Notes: generated by a model not told the origin, from the letters alone. Positions 9,237-18,065 are shown, counted from the first letter of the stretch. The stretch is 64,000 nucleotides of DNA from Dehalobacter sp. DCM (GCF_024972775.1 NZ_CP092282.1:358001-422000), one strand, 5' to 3'. Translations and numbers: made by a program.

Positions 9237-10054
9237 TGCTGTCAATGTTGTCGGAACAGATTGTCTCCAATCAATTAGTCCTAGATAAAGTGAGCAAGTC
9301 CTTCCAGAATTATAACGGCAATTGTATTGAGGCTTTGGATCAGGTATCCATGACGGTAAATGAAGGAGAATTTGTTGCTATATTAGGGCCGAGCGGCTGC
9401 GGGAAAAGCACTTTGTTAAATATTATCGCCGGGTTTGAAAAAGGTTATCAGGGAATTGTTTCGTTTAACGGGGAGGCCATTAAGACTCCGGCTCCGGAAA
9501 GGGGAGTCGTTTTCCAATCCCCCGTTCTATTCGAATGGTTAAATGTCAAAGACAATATTGCCTTTGGCTTAAAAGAGAAAAAGATTGGCAAACAGGAAAT
9601 TGAAACAATGGTTGCCCAATATATCAAGCTGGTTGAGTTGGAGGGCTTTGAAAACTATTATCCCGAAGAGTTGTCCGGCGGCATGCAGCAAAGGGCGGCT
9701 CTGGCGCGCACACTGGTCATGCATCCCAAGCTTCTGCTGATGGATGAGCCTTTCGCCGCGCTGGACGCCCAGCTGCGTTTTACCATGCAGCAGCTGCTTC
9801 TGACGATCTGGAAGAATCTGAAGCAGACGATTATCTTTGTGACGCATGATGTTGAGGAAGCTATCCTTGTGGCCGAGAAGGTTTATATCATGGGCAGGCG
9901 TCCTGGGTGGATTCTGGAGGAAATTGATGTTGCCAGGAAAAAGAAGGATAGCCCGGATTTCACCGGAAGCTATGAATTTTATCAGCTAAAAAATACGATT
10001 ATGGAAATGCTTGGTTTGAAGGCCGGCGGAAAATCTATGGAATGCAAACATTAG
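9236..10054 (+). CDS. ABC transporter ATP-binding protein, system 1
   Basis: About 272 residues from the ATG that shares its A with the permease stop. A longer in-frame extension upstream lies inside the permease and is not used. Walker A GPSGCGKSTLLN, Q-loop VVFQSPVLFEW, signature LSGGMQQRAALARTL, Walker B LLLMDEPFAALD, and the switch His in FVTHDVEEA are all intact. It is of the TauB/SsuB class and powers importer system 1. The C-terminal tail after the ATPase fold is short, so no regulatory domain. Confidence 0.9.
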   Translation: MLSMLSEQIVSNQLVLDKVSKSFQNYNGNCIEALDQVSMTVNEGEFVAILGPSGCGKSTLLNIIAGFEKGYQGIVSFNGEAIKTPAPERGVVFQSPVLFEWLNVKDNIAFGLKEKKIGKQEIETMVAQYIKLVELEGFENYYPEELSGGMQQRAALARTLVMHPKLLLMDEPFAALDAQLRFTMQQLLLTIWKNLKQTIIFVTHDVEEAILVAEKVYIMGRRPGWILEEIDVARKKKDSPDFTGSYEFYQLKNTIMEMLGLKAGGKSMECKH

Positions 10055-10151
10055 TAAGATATTATTAAGAAATAGAAGTTGAAAATCTCTAAATAGAAGC
10101 TTGTAGCGGATGAAAAACAATAGTAAGGAAAAAGAAATGAGGAGTACTGTT

Positions 10152-11255
10152 ATGAAAAGCAAATGGAAAAGAATTGGAATCGTTATGATGTTGGCGGCGT
10201 GCCTGCTGATGCTGTTTGGCTGCAGTGCAGAGGAGGAAGCAGCGCAAGGAAAGACAGGGAATAAGAACACCGGGACCGTGGAGACCATCACCGTCGGCAG
10301 GCCCGGGCTCGATATCAAAATCGCCTGCATTATCGTGGCTTCCGAGATGGGTTATTATGAGGATGAAGGCGTCAATGTGCAATTTGAACAGATTTCCAAT
10401 CTGGCCGACGGCATGACTGCCGTTACCCAGAATAAACTGGATGTTCTGCCTTTCGGCGTCATTCCCTCCGCCACCTTTATTGCGCAAGGCGCGGATGCCA
10501 TTGTTTTCAGCGGGACTATTTCCGAAGGCAGCGAAGCCATCACTCTTCCTGAAAACGCGGAAAAATATAAGACTCCGGAAGATTTCAGAGGGAAAAAGAT
10601 CGGCTGCTACCGAATGGAAACCGGCCATATGGTGATGAAAGGCGTTCTGCGTGAAGCCGGACTGGATGTCAATTCGGATGTGCAATTTATCTATCTGGAC
10701 AGTATGCAATCCATTGCCGAAGCCATAAAGAAAGGGGAAGTGGACCTCGGCTTTGTCAATAGTGGTTACGGCTATATTGCGAAAAAGAGCGGCCTGGCGG
10801 TTGCTTTCCAAACGGCTGAGTTCAGCCCGGATTTCCCCTGCTGCCGCCAGACTACCAACAGTAAGGTGCTGGCGGAGAAACGCGATGCGCTGGTCAAGTT
10901 TATGATTGCCAATCTGCGCGGCTATCAAACCCTGATGACGGATAAAGAAGCCTCCATTGCCGCCCTGGCTAAATATTCGGGACAGGATGCGGCCTATGTG
11001 GAAAACGTAATTTACGGAACCGACACTTATGACGCCGCCATGAAGATTTCCCTGGACCCCAACAAAAACAGGGTCTGTGAATTCTATGAAATCATGAAAG
11101 CCAACGGCGATATCGCCGCCAACACGCAATATATGATGGAAGACCATTTGGATACAACCGTCTATCAAGACGCTTTGAACGAAATGATCAAACGGGATCC
11201 GAACAACACCCTGTTCACCGGGCTGATGGATGAATTTAAAGTCAATAATCAGTAA
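10152..11255 (+). CDS. ABC transporter substrate-binding lipoprotein, system 2
   Basis: About 367 residues. ATG 10152 has GAGGAG seven bases upstream and gives a clean signal peptide KSKWKRIGIVMM…LLMLFGCSA with the lipid Cys near residue 22; an in-frame ATG at 10110 would add a charged tail before it. The mature protein follows the NMT1/TauA pattern: DIKIACIIVASEMGYYEDEG, then DFRGKKIGCYRMETGH and IKKGEVDLGFVNSGYG. FPCCRQTTNS holds an adjacent Cys pair. It is only distantly like the binder at 7425, so the two systems probably see different or related ligands. Confidence 0.85.
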   Translation: MKSKWKRIGIVMMLAACLLMLFGCSAEEEAAQGKTGNKNTGTVETITVGRPGLDIKIACIIVASEMGYYEDEGVNVQFEQISNLADGMTAVTQNKLDVLPFGVIPSATFIAQGADAIVFSGTISEGSEAITLPENAEKYKTPEDFRGKKIGCYRMETGHMVMKGVLREAGLDVNSDVQFIYLDSMQSIAEAIKKGEVDLGFVNSGYGYIAKKSGLAVAFQTAEFSPDFPCCRQTTNSKVLAEKRDALVKFMIANLRGYQTLMTDKEASIAALAKYSGQDAAYVENVIYGTDTYDAAMKISLDPNKNRVCEFYEIMKANGDIAANTQYMMEDHLDTTVYQDALNEMIKRDPNNTLFTGLMDEFKVNNQ

Positions 11256-11273
11256 TGGAATAAGGAGTTGCAC

Positions 11274-12068
11274 ATGTGCGCCATTACAATTGAACATCTT
11301 TCCTATTCGTATATCGATCATCATGAATCGTATTTGGCTTTGGACAGCGTGGACCTTCAAATTCACAGCGGTGAATTTGTCTGTCTGATCGGGCATTCCG
11401 GCTGCGGGAAAACGACGCTGCTGAAAGTTTTGGCGGGACTTCTTTCTCCTAGCGCAGGCGGAATCTATATTGATGACCAGCTGGTAAATGGGCCGGGAAC
11501 AGAGCGGGCCGTGGTTTTCCAGCACTATTCCTTGTTCCCGTGGATGACTGTCCAAGACAATGTCGTCTTCGGTATCCGGCAGGCAAAAAAAAACATACCC
11601 AAGAAAGAGGCGGGGCTGCTGGCGGAAGAATACCTGCTCAAGGTGGGAATGGAAGACTTCAGCGCTAAATATCCCTATCAATTGTCCGGCGGGATGCAGC
11701 AACGTGTGGCGATCGCCCGCGCTTTAGCCATGGATGCGGAAATCCTTTTGCTGGACGAGCCGTTCGGCGCACTGGATACCAAAAGGAGAAGCGAATTGCA
11801 GCGGCTGCTGGCTCATTTATGGGACAACGGCAAACAGCGCAAAACGGTGGTTTTTGTGACTCATGATATCGACGAGGCTATCATCCTGGCGGACCGTATC
11901 GTCTTTATGCGCCCGGGTAAAATCGCGGCTTGTTTGCGGGTGCCTTACGCCAGGCCCCGCAAGCAGGAAGACCTATTGAAGTCCACTGATTATGAAAGGC
12001 TCAAAGCCGATTTGCAGCAGTTATTTTATCTTGATCAGGAGTTGAAAAAGCATGAAGAAGATCTATAG
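11274..12068 (+). CDS. ABC transporter ATP-binding protein, system 2
   Basis: 264 residues. AAGGAG at 11262-11267 fits ATG 11274. Walker A GHSGCGKTTLLK, Q-loop VVFQHYSLFPW, signature [15 protein letters not shown], Walker B ILLLDEPFGALD and FVTHDIDEA are complete. TauB/SsuB class. It overlaps the following permease gene by 17 bases, so the pair is translationally coupled. Gene order (binder-ATPase-permease) differs from system 1 (binder-permease-ATPase), which argues against a simple tandem duplication. Confidence 0.9.
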   Translation: MCAITIEHLSYSYIDHHESYLALDSVDLQIHSGEFVCLIGHSGCGKTTLLKVLAGLLSPSAGGIYIDDQLVNGPGTERAVVFQHYSLFPWMTVQDNVVFGIRQAKKNIPKKEAGLLAEEYLLKVGMEDFSAKYPYQLSGGMQQRVAIARALAMDAEILLLDEPFGALDTKRRSELQRLLAHLWDNGKQRKTVVFVTHDIDEAIILADRIVFMRPGKIAACLRVPYARPRKQEDLLKSTDYERLKADLQQLFYLDQELKKHEEDL

Positions 12069-12972
12069 CCTGTCCTTCGTTGTGGCCCATCTCCTGTTTC
12101 TGGCCCTCATTGTGGCGGTTCTTTACCCAGGACAAAAAACCGTTCAGCCGAATCCGGCGTTTTTGACGGGTATGGGTGTCATCGAATTATTGTACTTGTA
12201 TAAAATTTGGCGTGCGCTTCGCAAAGGGAAATCCCTTCAGGTGCCATCGGATATCGTCATTTTGGTCTGGCTGTTTTTGCTGGTCTGGGAGCTGCTGGTC
12301 ACACAGTTGAATCTCATGCATCCGGTATTGGTCCCGGCGCCGGAAGACGTTTTTCATGTTTTTAGAACCCAATATCAAACACTTCTGGAGGGCGTTGTTT
12401 CCTCCCTGGAATTATTGTTGATCGGATTTTTCTTAGGTTTAAGCCTTGGTGTCATACTGGGATTGCCCGCCGGCTGGATACCGCGCTTACGAGATGTCTT
12501 CTATCCGATTGCCAATGTGCTCGCTCCGATTCCTCCCGTTGTTTTTGCGCCTTATCTGATTGCGATTATGCCTACTTTCCGTAGCGCTTCCGCGCTGGTT
12601 ATCCTGCTGGGCATTTTCTGGCCCACATTTTTGGGGATGATTATCAGGGTAGGTTCTATCGACAGCCGCATCCTGGAATCGGCTCGCGTCCTCAATGTTG
12701 ACAACCGCACCATGGTTTTGAAAATATTGTTTCCGTATGTCCTTCCCGGGGTGGTCTCCGGCCTGAAGGTGTCGTTGACCACCTCCGTCATGATGCTGAC
12801 CTTTGCCGAAATGATGGGCGCCACCAAAGGAATGGGTTTCTATATCATCAACTATACCCATTACGCCAATTATACCAATGTGGTTGCCGGATTCATCGTG
12901 GTCGGCGTGGTCGTCACATTTTTGAATTGGATTGTCAATATCATTCAGACCAAAGCGATCAAATGGCAGTAA
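12052..12972 (+). CDS. ABC transporter permease (BPD_transp_1), system 2
   Basis: 306 residues, longer than the system 1 permease because of an extra N-terminal pair of membrane segments (residues 5-24 and 35-50). The core has the PAPEDVFHVF entry helix typical of SsuC-like permeases and the coupling loop LKILFPYVLPGVVSGLKVSL. The end is IQTKAIKWQ. It completes importer system 2 with the genes at 10152 and 11274. Confidence 0.87.
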   Translation: MKKIYSLSFVVAHLLFLALIVAVLYPGQKTVQPNPAFLTGMGVIELLYLYKIWRALRKGKSLQVPSDIVILVWLFLLVWELLVTQLNLMHPVLVPAPEDVFHVFRTQYQTLLEGVVSSLELLLIGFFLGLSLGVILGLPAGWIPRLRDVFYPIANVLAPIPPVVFAPYLIAIMPTFRSASALVILLGIFWPTFLGMIIRVGSIDSRILESARVLNVDNRTMVLKILFPYVLPGVVSGLKVSLTTSVMMLTFAEMMGATKGMGFYIINYTHYANYTNVVAGFIVVGVVVTFLNWIVNIIQTKAIKWQ

Positions 12973-13033
12973 AAAACTCACGCTAGGATATGGGTTACCG
13001 GAATTTTTACTGCCGGAAAAGGAAGGAGTCAAG

Positions 13034-14410
13034 ATGAAAGACTTAATTATTATCGGCGGCGGCCCGGGCGGCTGCGCCGCCGCCCTGCGGGCTGCCGGAC
13101 TGGGAGCGAAGGTCATCCTGGTCGAACGGGAGCAATTAGGGGGAACCTGCCTGAACAGGGGGTGCATCCCGACCAAAGCCCTGTATAAAAACGCGCAGGT
13201 TATGAGGACCATGCGGGAGGCGGTTAATTATGGCATATCCCTGAGCGGGTATGAATTGGATTTTCCTACAGTCCAGGCCAGAAAGATAAAGATTGTCCTG
13301 CAATTGCGTTCCGGGATGGAGCAGCTGCTAAGAAACGCCGGTATTCAGGTCGCCACCGGCAGCGGGCGGCTGATCGACCGTCATACCGTGGCGGTAACGG
13401 CGGCAGACGGCGGTGTGGAGAAGATCAAAGGCAGCCGGATTCTCCTTGCCGCCGGTTCGGAGGACGCCGGATTGGCTGTGCCGGGGGCGGATCTTCCCGG
13501 GGTTTTAACTACGAAAGATATCCTGGAGATCAAGCAAATACCTCAACAACTCGTCATTATCGGGGCGGGAGCGGCGGGAATAGAACTGGCCGGAATTTTT
13601 GAAGCCTTTGGCTCCCGGGTAACCGTCCTGGAAGCGCTTCCCCGTATCCTGCCTTCCATGGACAAAGATATCAGCAAACGGCTGAGCATCCTGCTGAAAA
13701 AGAAAGGGATCCGGATTGAAACAGGGGTCCAGATCCAAAGGATCTGCCGCGATGAGAACGGTCTTTCTGTCCTGGCTGCGGGAAAACAGGGAGAAGAGAA
13801 ATTCCCCGCCGAGGTGGTCTTGACCGCGGCAGGGAGAAAAGTGAACATCGAAGGCTTGAACCTGGCGGAAGCCGGGGTGGCCTGCGAGCACAACCGGATT
13901 CCGGTCGACGACAGTTATGCGACTTCTGTTTCCGGCATTTTCGCTGTGGGCGACGTGATCGGCGGAAAAATGCTGGCCCATACGGCTTTAGCCGAAGGAA
14001 AAGCTGCGGCGGAAAGCATGTTTGGCATAGCGGCAGCGGTCAAGAACCAAGCAATCCCTTCCTGTGTTTTTACTTTTCCGGAGGCCGCTGCAGTAGGTTT
14101 AACGGAACAGGAAACGCGCGACTGGGGAATCCCGCTTTTGGTCGGCAGTTCTCCTTTAACAAACAACGCTAAAGCCCTGACCATGGGAGAAAACGACGGC
14201 TTTCTGAAAGTGGTGGCGGATGCGGAGAGTAAAAAAATACTTGGTGTGCATATTTTAGGGCCGCAGGCCACGGAACTTATCCAGGCTGGCACGATGGCGG
14301 TGGAACTGGGACTAAGCGCCGGGGACATCGAAAGGGTCATGCAGGCTCACCCCACTTTAGCAGAAAGCTTTCTGGAAGCGGTATTGCGGCTGGAGCCCAA
14401 GTCAATTTAA
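13034..14410 (+). CDS. lpdA: Dihydrolipoyl dehydrogenase (E3-type flavoprotein)
   Basis: 458 residues from ATG 13034, which has GGAAGGAG nine bases upstream; the frame extends further but without a ribosome site. FAD site IIIGGGPGGCAAALRAAGLG, redox-active disulfide GGTCLNRGCIPTK, NAD site IIGAGAAGIELAG, second FAD strand GIFAVGDVIGG, and the C-terminal interface motif AHPTLAES with the catalytic His-Glu. It reoxidises dihydrolipoyl groups with NAD+. No lipoyl domain is fused. A lipoate ligase follows 82 bases later, but no E1, E2 or glycine-cleavage gene is in the window, so the lipoylated partner lies elsewhere. Confidence 0.9.
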   Translation: MKDLIIIGGGPGGCAAALRAAGLGAKVILVEREQLGGTCLNRGCIPTKALYKNAQVMRTMREAVNYGISLSGYELDFPTVQARKIKIVLQLRSGMEQLLRNAGIQVATGSGRLIDRHTVAVTAADGGVEKIKGSRILLAAGSEDAGLAVPGADLPGVLTTKDILEIKQIPQQLVIIGAGAAGIELAGIFEAFGSRVTVLEALPRILPSMDKDISKRLSILLKKKGIRIETGVQIQRICRDENGLSVLAAGKQGEEKFPAEVVLTAAGRKVNIEGLNLAEAGVACEHNRIPVDDSYATSVSGIFAVGDVIGGKMLAHTALAEGKAAAESMFGIAAAVKNQAIPSCVFTFPEAAAVGLTEQETRDWGIPLLVGSSPLTNNAKALTMGENDGFLKVVADAESKKILGVHILGPQATELIQAGTMAVELGLSAGDIERVMQAHPTLAESFLEAVLRLEPKSI

Positions 14411-14491
14411 GCGGCACACATGAAGCTGAAAACAAACAATAAATTTTTATACTTATATAAATTTTTAGGAAATTGTTGGGAGATCGCAAAA

Positions 14492-15490
14492 ATGTCTGAA
14501 GCAAATCAAACGATACTTGTTTATTCTGATTCCGTGGATCCCTGGCTGAACCTGGCTGCTGAAGAATACCTGCTGGCTAATCTGCCTCCAGACTCGGTGC
14601 TTCTTTTTCTCTGGCAGAATGAAAATACGGTGGTAATCGGTCGTAACCAGAACGCCTGGAAAGAATGCGCCTGGCAGCAGTTGGAGCTGGACGGCGGCAA
14701 GCTGGCTCGAAGGCTGTCGGGCGGCGGAGCTGTCTATCATGACCTGGGAAATTTAAATTTCAGCTTTTTGGCCAGTAAAGAACAATATGACGTTGAAAAG
14801 CAGCTGGGCGTTATCCTGGAAGCTTTAAAAATGAATCAGATTGACGCTTCTTTTGCGGGAAGGAACGATTTGCTGGTTGGCGGCAAAAAAATTTCCGGGC
14901 AAGCCTTTTGTTCCGGTGCGCAGGCTGATTTGCACCATGGGACGCTTTTGGTGCAGGCCGATCTGGACAAGATGTTTACTTACCTGCATCCTGCCCGCCA
15001 AAAAATGGTTTCCAAAGGCATCGATTCGGTTCGGGCTCGGGTTGGGAACCTTACGGACTTTAATGACCGGATCTCAGTCTCCATGCTTTGGCGCAGTTTA
15101 GAGGAAAGCTTTGCCCGCAGGTATGGAAAATCGCAGCGGGTGGCGAGTATGCGGGAAATTACGGACGGCAAGCTAGATCAGCTTTATGCCAGGCATACTT
15201 CCTGGGAATGGCGGATAGGCCGCTCCCCAGTTTTTGATGTTTCCTTTAGGGAATATTTTAAATGGGGAGAAATAGAAATTGGTCTAGGTGTCAGGAAGGG
15301 ACGCATTGACAACTGCATCGTTTTTTCCGATGCCATGGATGAAGCCTGGGTGCGGGGTCTTGCCCGTGCTTTTACTGGTCTTTGCTTAGATTTGGGAGAA
15401 CTGCTAGCGGCAGTCGACCAACTGGCTCCAGGGGGTGAACCTCAGGTTTTAGCGGATTTAACGGTCTGGATGCAGACCTGGAGAATTTAG
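14492..15490 (+). CDS. lplA: Lipoate-protein ligase A family
   Basis: 332 residues. ATG 14492 with GGGAG nine bases upstream is preferred over an in-frame ATG at 14420 that would add an AT-rich tail. Family motifs: RRLSGGGAVYHDLGNLNFSF, GRNDLLVGGKKISGQAF (catalytic Lys region) and HHGTLLVQADLDKM. The C-terminal 90 residues match the accessory domain of full-length LplA. It attaches lipoate to carrier domains using ATP. Placed after lpdA, the two form a lipoyl-handling pair, apparently the end of the G+C-rich part of the window. Confidence 0.9.
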   Translation: MSEANQTILVYSDSVDPWLNLAAEEYLLANLPPDSVLLFLWQNENTVVIGRNQNAWKECAWQQLELDGGKLARRLSGGGAVYHDLGNLNFSFLASKEQYDVEKQLGVILEALKMNQIDASFAGRNDLLVGGKKISGQAFCSGAQADLHHGTLLVQADLDKMFTYLHPARQKMVSKGIDSVRARVGNLTDFNDRISVSMLWRSLEESFARRYGKSQRVASMREITDGKLDQLYARHTSWEWRIGRSPVFDVSFREYFKWGEIEIGLGVRKGRIDNCIVFSDAMDEAWVRGLARAFTGLCLDLGELLAAVDQLAPGGEPQVLADLTVWMQTWRI

Positions 15491-15726
15491 CCGGTGATTC
15501 AGAATCACAATGAAGATGTTCATGGGAAAATTAGAGAGGTAACGTTGGAAAAATATGTTATTCTTCAACCGGCTTTAGTAAGTAGAGTTTGCTCGTAGGG
15601 ACATACTCAGTGGCGGGATATCCTTTTAGCCGCTTTTCCAGAAGACAACGGCATTTTGGAGGATCTTTGTTTAATATTCAGCTAATAAGGTTCGGTAAGT
15701 TCTAGCTCGGGCTAAGGAGGGAATTT
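15491..15726. other. Intergenic stretch with no recognised gene
   Basis: About 236 bases between lplA and the next gene. I see no strong hairpin with a T run and no clear promoter. AAGGAGGG at 15713-15720 is the ribosome site of the following gene. Base composition becomes A+T-rich here, marking the change from the G+C-rich first part. Confidence 0.5.
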
Positions 15727-16110
15727 ATGTCAGCGGAACTCAGGTCGGTAACTGTAAAATTTCATTCAGAAATGTTTGAGCAAATATCTTTTTTGGCGCA
15801 GAAAAGAAGTGAAACTCTTTCTGATACGATTCGCTATTTAGTTGATCGGGGGTTAGAGGAAAAAATTCATCTAGAAAACACAAAACTTCTGGCTGAAGTA
15901 GTACGGGAACAGGTTGAATCGGTAATGAAATCGTATACAATTTATCCATCTTTGGACGTTATCGGAAATTTCTCATGGGCCCCGGATTATCCATCGTTAG
16001 ATGATACTGAAAATCCTTCATGGGCTACTGGGAAATTATTTAATAGCAGAGTGAATATATGCAGAAAAGATAAACGTACAAATAAAAAAGTATATAGCCA
16101 TATAGCTTAA
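15727..16110 (+). CDS. Hypothetical ribbon-helix-helix-like protein with an internal repeat
   Basis: 127 residues, not assigned to a named family. The first 45 residues (RSVTVKFHSEMFEQISFLAQ, then SDTIRYLVDRGLEE) look like a ribbon-helix-helix DNA-binding module: a beta strand followed by two helices. A helical linker follows, then two copies of a short motif, YPSLDVIGNFSWA and YPSLDDTENPSWA, 20 residues apart. The basic tail ends in KDKRTNKKVYSHIA. Strong ribosome site AAGGAGGG. It stands alone between lplA and a DJ-1 gene. DNA binding is inferred. Confidence 0.6.
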   Translation: MSAELRSVTVKFHSEMFEQISFLAQKRSETLSDTIRYLVDRGLEEKIHLENTKLLAEVVREQVESVMKSYTIYPSLDVIGNFSWAPDYPSLDDTENPSWATGKLFNSRVNICRKDKRTNKKVYSHIA

Positions 16111-16203
16111 AATTCTGGAATAAAGATCAACATCCAAATAAATAAACAAACAAGCAAATCTATCTGAAACAATTCAAATTTTTAAAAGATTGAGGTGAAG
16201 ACA

Positions 16204-16803
16204 ATGACCGAAAAAAAGGTACTCCTCTTTTTGGGAGAAGGGTTTGAGGATCTGGAAGCGGTCACGGTTCTCTCGGTTTGCGGCTGGACCGAGTATCGCA
16301 GTCACTTGGAGAAAGTCAAAGTAGAAACTACCGGATTGCATCGGGAAGTCCATGGAAGATTTGGGCTTCGCATTGCAATCGACCACCTTATTGATGAGGT
16401 TGATCCGCAGGAGTATGCAGCTCTCGTTGTTCCAGGCGGTTTCCATTCTCATGGTTTCGATGAAGCATACTGCCAACCCCTCCGGGATTTGGCTAAAACT
16501 ATTCACCGTCAGGGCGGTATTATCGCCACCATGTGCGTCGGGATTTTGCCCATCGCAGAGTCTGGTTTGCTGGAGGGGGGAGAAGCGACCAGCTATGCTT
16601 TTAGCCGTTCTCATGATAACCTAGGCCGACTGAGGGAGCTAGGCTGCAAATCAACGTCTGGTCCGATCGTAGTGTGGAACCGCATTATCTCTTGTTCTGG
16701 CCCGGCTTATTCTGTTGATGTAGCAAGTTTGCTTTTAGCGAGCCTTGTCGGTATTGATGAGGCAAAAGAAATTGCATTGTTCATGGCTGGTACAAGTGTC
16801 TGA
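16204..16803 (+). CDS. DJ-1/PfpI family protein
   Basis: 199 residues from ATG 16204 (TGAGGTGA upstream). The DJ-1/PfpI fold shows in LLFLGEGFEDLEAVT with the conserved Glu, VVPGGFHSHGF, and the nucleophile elbow ATMCVGILPIAESG with Cys near residue 105. The usual His after the nucleophile is replaced by Val. Functions in the family include glyoxalase, protease and chaperone activities, so the role cannot be fixed. It is monocistronic, ended by the hairpin at 16987. Confidence 0.8.
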   Translation: MTEKKVLLFLGEGFEDLEAVTVLSVCGWTEYRSHLEKVKVETTGLHREVHGRFGLRIAIDHLIDEVDPQEYAALVVPGGFHSHGFDEAYCQPLRDLAKTIHRQGGIIATMCVGILPIAESGLLEGGEATSYAFSRSHDNLGRLRELGCKSTSGPIVVWNRIISCSGPAYSVDVASLLLASLVGIDEAKEIALFMAGTSV

Positions 16804-16986
16804 AAAAAGGTTAGTGAACACAGATTAAAAACGCCACTATTTGATACTGGGAAAAGTACGTATATCATTAAAAATTCTGACAAACGAATAAAATGTAAAA
16901 TACAAAAAAAGGCCGAAGACAGATGATAATAAGGATTGCATTTGCGAGAAATGCCCGTATTACCCTCAACCATAGCCTTTAGTTCT

Positions 16987-17016
16987 AAATCCTCTCAGAA
17001 AATTGAGGGGATTTTT
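16987..17016 (+). terminator. Rho-independent terminator
   Basis: Arms AAATCCTCTCA (16987-16997) and TGAGGGGATTT (17004-17014) pair with one G-U, followed by a short T run. It lies 180 bases after the DJ-1 gene and before the zinc operon promoter. Confidence 0.7.
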
Positions 17017-17087
17017 AGCGGTTTAGCAGGGACGTTTTTTTGAGATAAAGGCAATAATCTTGAGAAGGAAGTTATTTACATTTGATA

Positions 17088-17150
17088 TTGACATATGTTT
17101 ATTATAGCTTTAATATACTAATTGCAAATGCGAATCATTTGCAATTAGTA
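17088..17150 (+). promoter_or_regulatory. znu promoter with Zur-like operator
   Basis: TTGACA (17088-17093), 17-base spacer, TAATAT (17111-17116). A perfect inverted repeat, 15-base arms at 17116-17130 and 17136-17150 around the centre CGAAT, starts at the last base of the -10 box. Its core ATTGCAAATG/CATTTGCAAT resembles Zur/Fur-family boxes. Binding there would block RNA polymerase, as expected for zinc repression of the znu genes that start 22 bases later. Confidence 0.85.
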
Positions 17151-17171
17151 TGAGAGCGCAGGTGGATAAAA

Positions 17172-18065
17172 ATGAAAAAAGCTTTAAGTACGATGTTAGG
17201 TTTAACGCTTATTCTTAGCCTTTTGGTTGTAACCGGCTGCAACAGCAAGGAGAAAGCGGTAGAAACAAGTGAAGCCGCAGGCAAGGCAACAGTTTCAAAA
17301 CCGATCATTGCCGTTACAATTGTTCCGGAGCAGACCTTTGTGGAAGCGGTCTGCGGAGATTTGGCCGAGGTCGTTACCCTGGTCCCCCCTGGAAACAGTC
17401 CCGAAAACTACGAGCCTACGCCTCAAGAAAGGGAAAAGTTTAGCAAAGCATCCCTGTATTTCTCGATTGGCGTACCGACGGAGGAAGCGAACATTCTGCC
17501 GAATGTCGGGGACATTAAAGTAGTTTCCCTCCAGAAGGTAGTTGCTTCTGTTTATCCGGAAAGAATGTTTGCATCAGGAGAAAGAGACCCGCATATCTGG
17601 CTTTCTCCCAAGAGAGCCAAAGTAATGGTAGAGACCATTGCCCGGGAGATGGGTGAACTTGACGCAGCGAACAAGGAAACCTATGCTAAAAACGCCGCGG
17701 CGTACATAGCGCAGCTTGATGAGCTTGACAAAGAAATATCATCGGCGCTTAAGGGTGTTCAAAGCAAAAAGTTTATTGTCTATCACCCCGCTTTTGGGTA
17801 TCTTGCCGACGATTACGAACTTACCATGTATGCCTTGGAACAGGAAGGAAAAGAGGCAACGCCCCGGCATCTGCAAGAAATGATTGAGCTGGCTAAGAAA
17901 GAAAATATCAAGGCCATTTTCTATCAGGAAGAAATTGACAGCAGCCAGTCCGAGGCTTTTGCCGAGGAAATCGGCGGAAAGACCATCCAGCTTGCGCCCT
18001 TGGCCGCGGATTATATCGGAAATCTAAAAAAGATGGCGGAAACGATGGCAGAGGTTATGCAGTGA
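17172..18065 (+). CDS. znuA: Zinc ABC transporter substrate-binding lipoprotein
   Basis: 297 residues. Signal peptide with lipobox VVTGCNS (Cys about 23). Cluster A-I metal binder: YFSIGVPTE, DPHIWLSP with a ligand His, VYHPAFGYLADDY with a second His, and FYQEEIDSSQSEAF. The usual first ligand motif PHxYEP reads SPENYEPTP here, so Glu stands where His is expected. There is no His-rich loop. First gene of znuA-znuC-znuB-zur behind a Zur-like operator, which supports zinc rather than manganese. The altered ligand is discussed as a finding. Confidence 0.88.
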   Translation: MKKALSTMLGLTLILSLLVVTGCNSKEKAVETSEAAGKATVSKPIIAVTIVPEQTFVEAVCGDLAEVVTLVPPGNSPENYEPTPQEREKFSKASLYFSIGVPTEEANILPNVGDIKVVSLQKVVASVYPERMFASGERDPHIWLSPKRAKVMVETIAREMGELDAANKETYAKNAAAYIAQLDELDKEISSALKGVQSKKFIVYHPAFGYLADDYELTMYALEQEGKEATPRHLQEMIELAKKENIKAIFYQEEIDSSQSEAFAEEIGGKTIQLAPLAADYIGNLKKMAETMAEVMQ

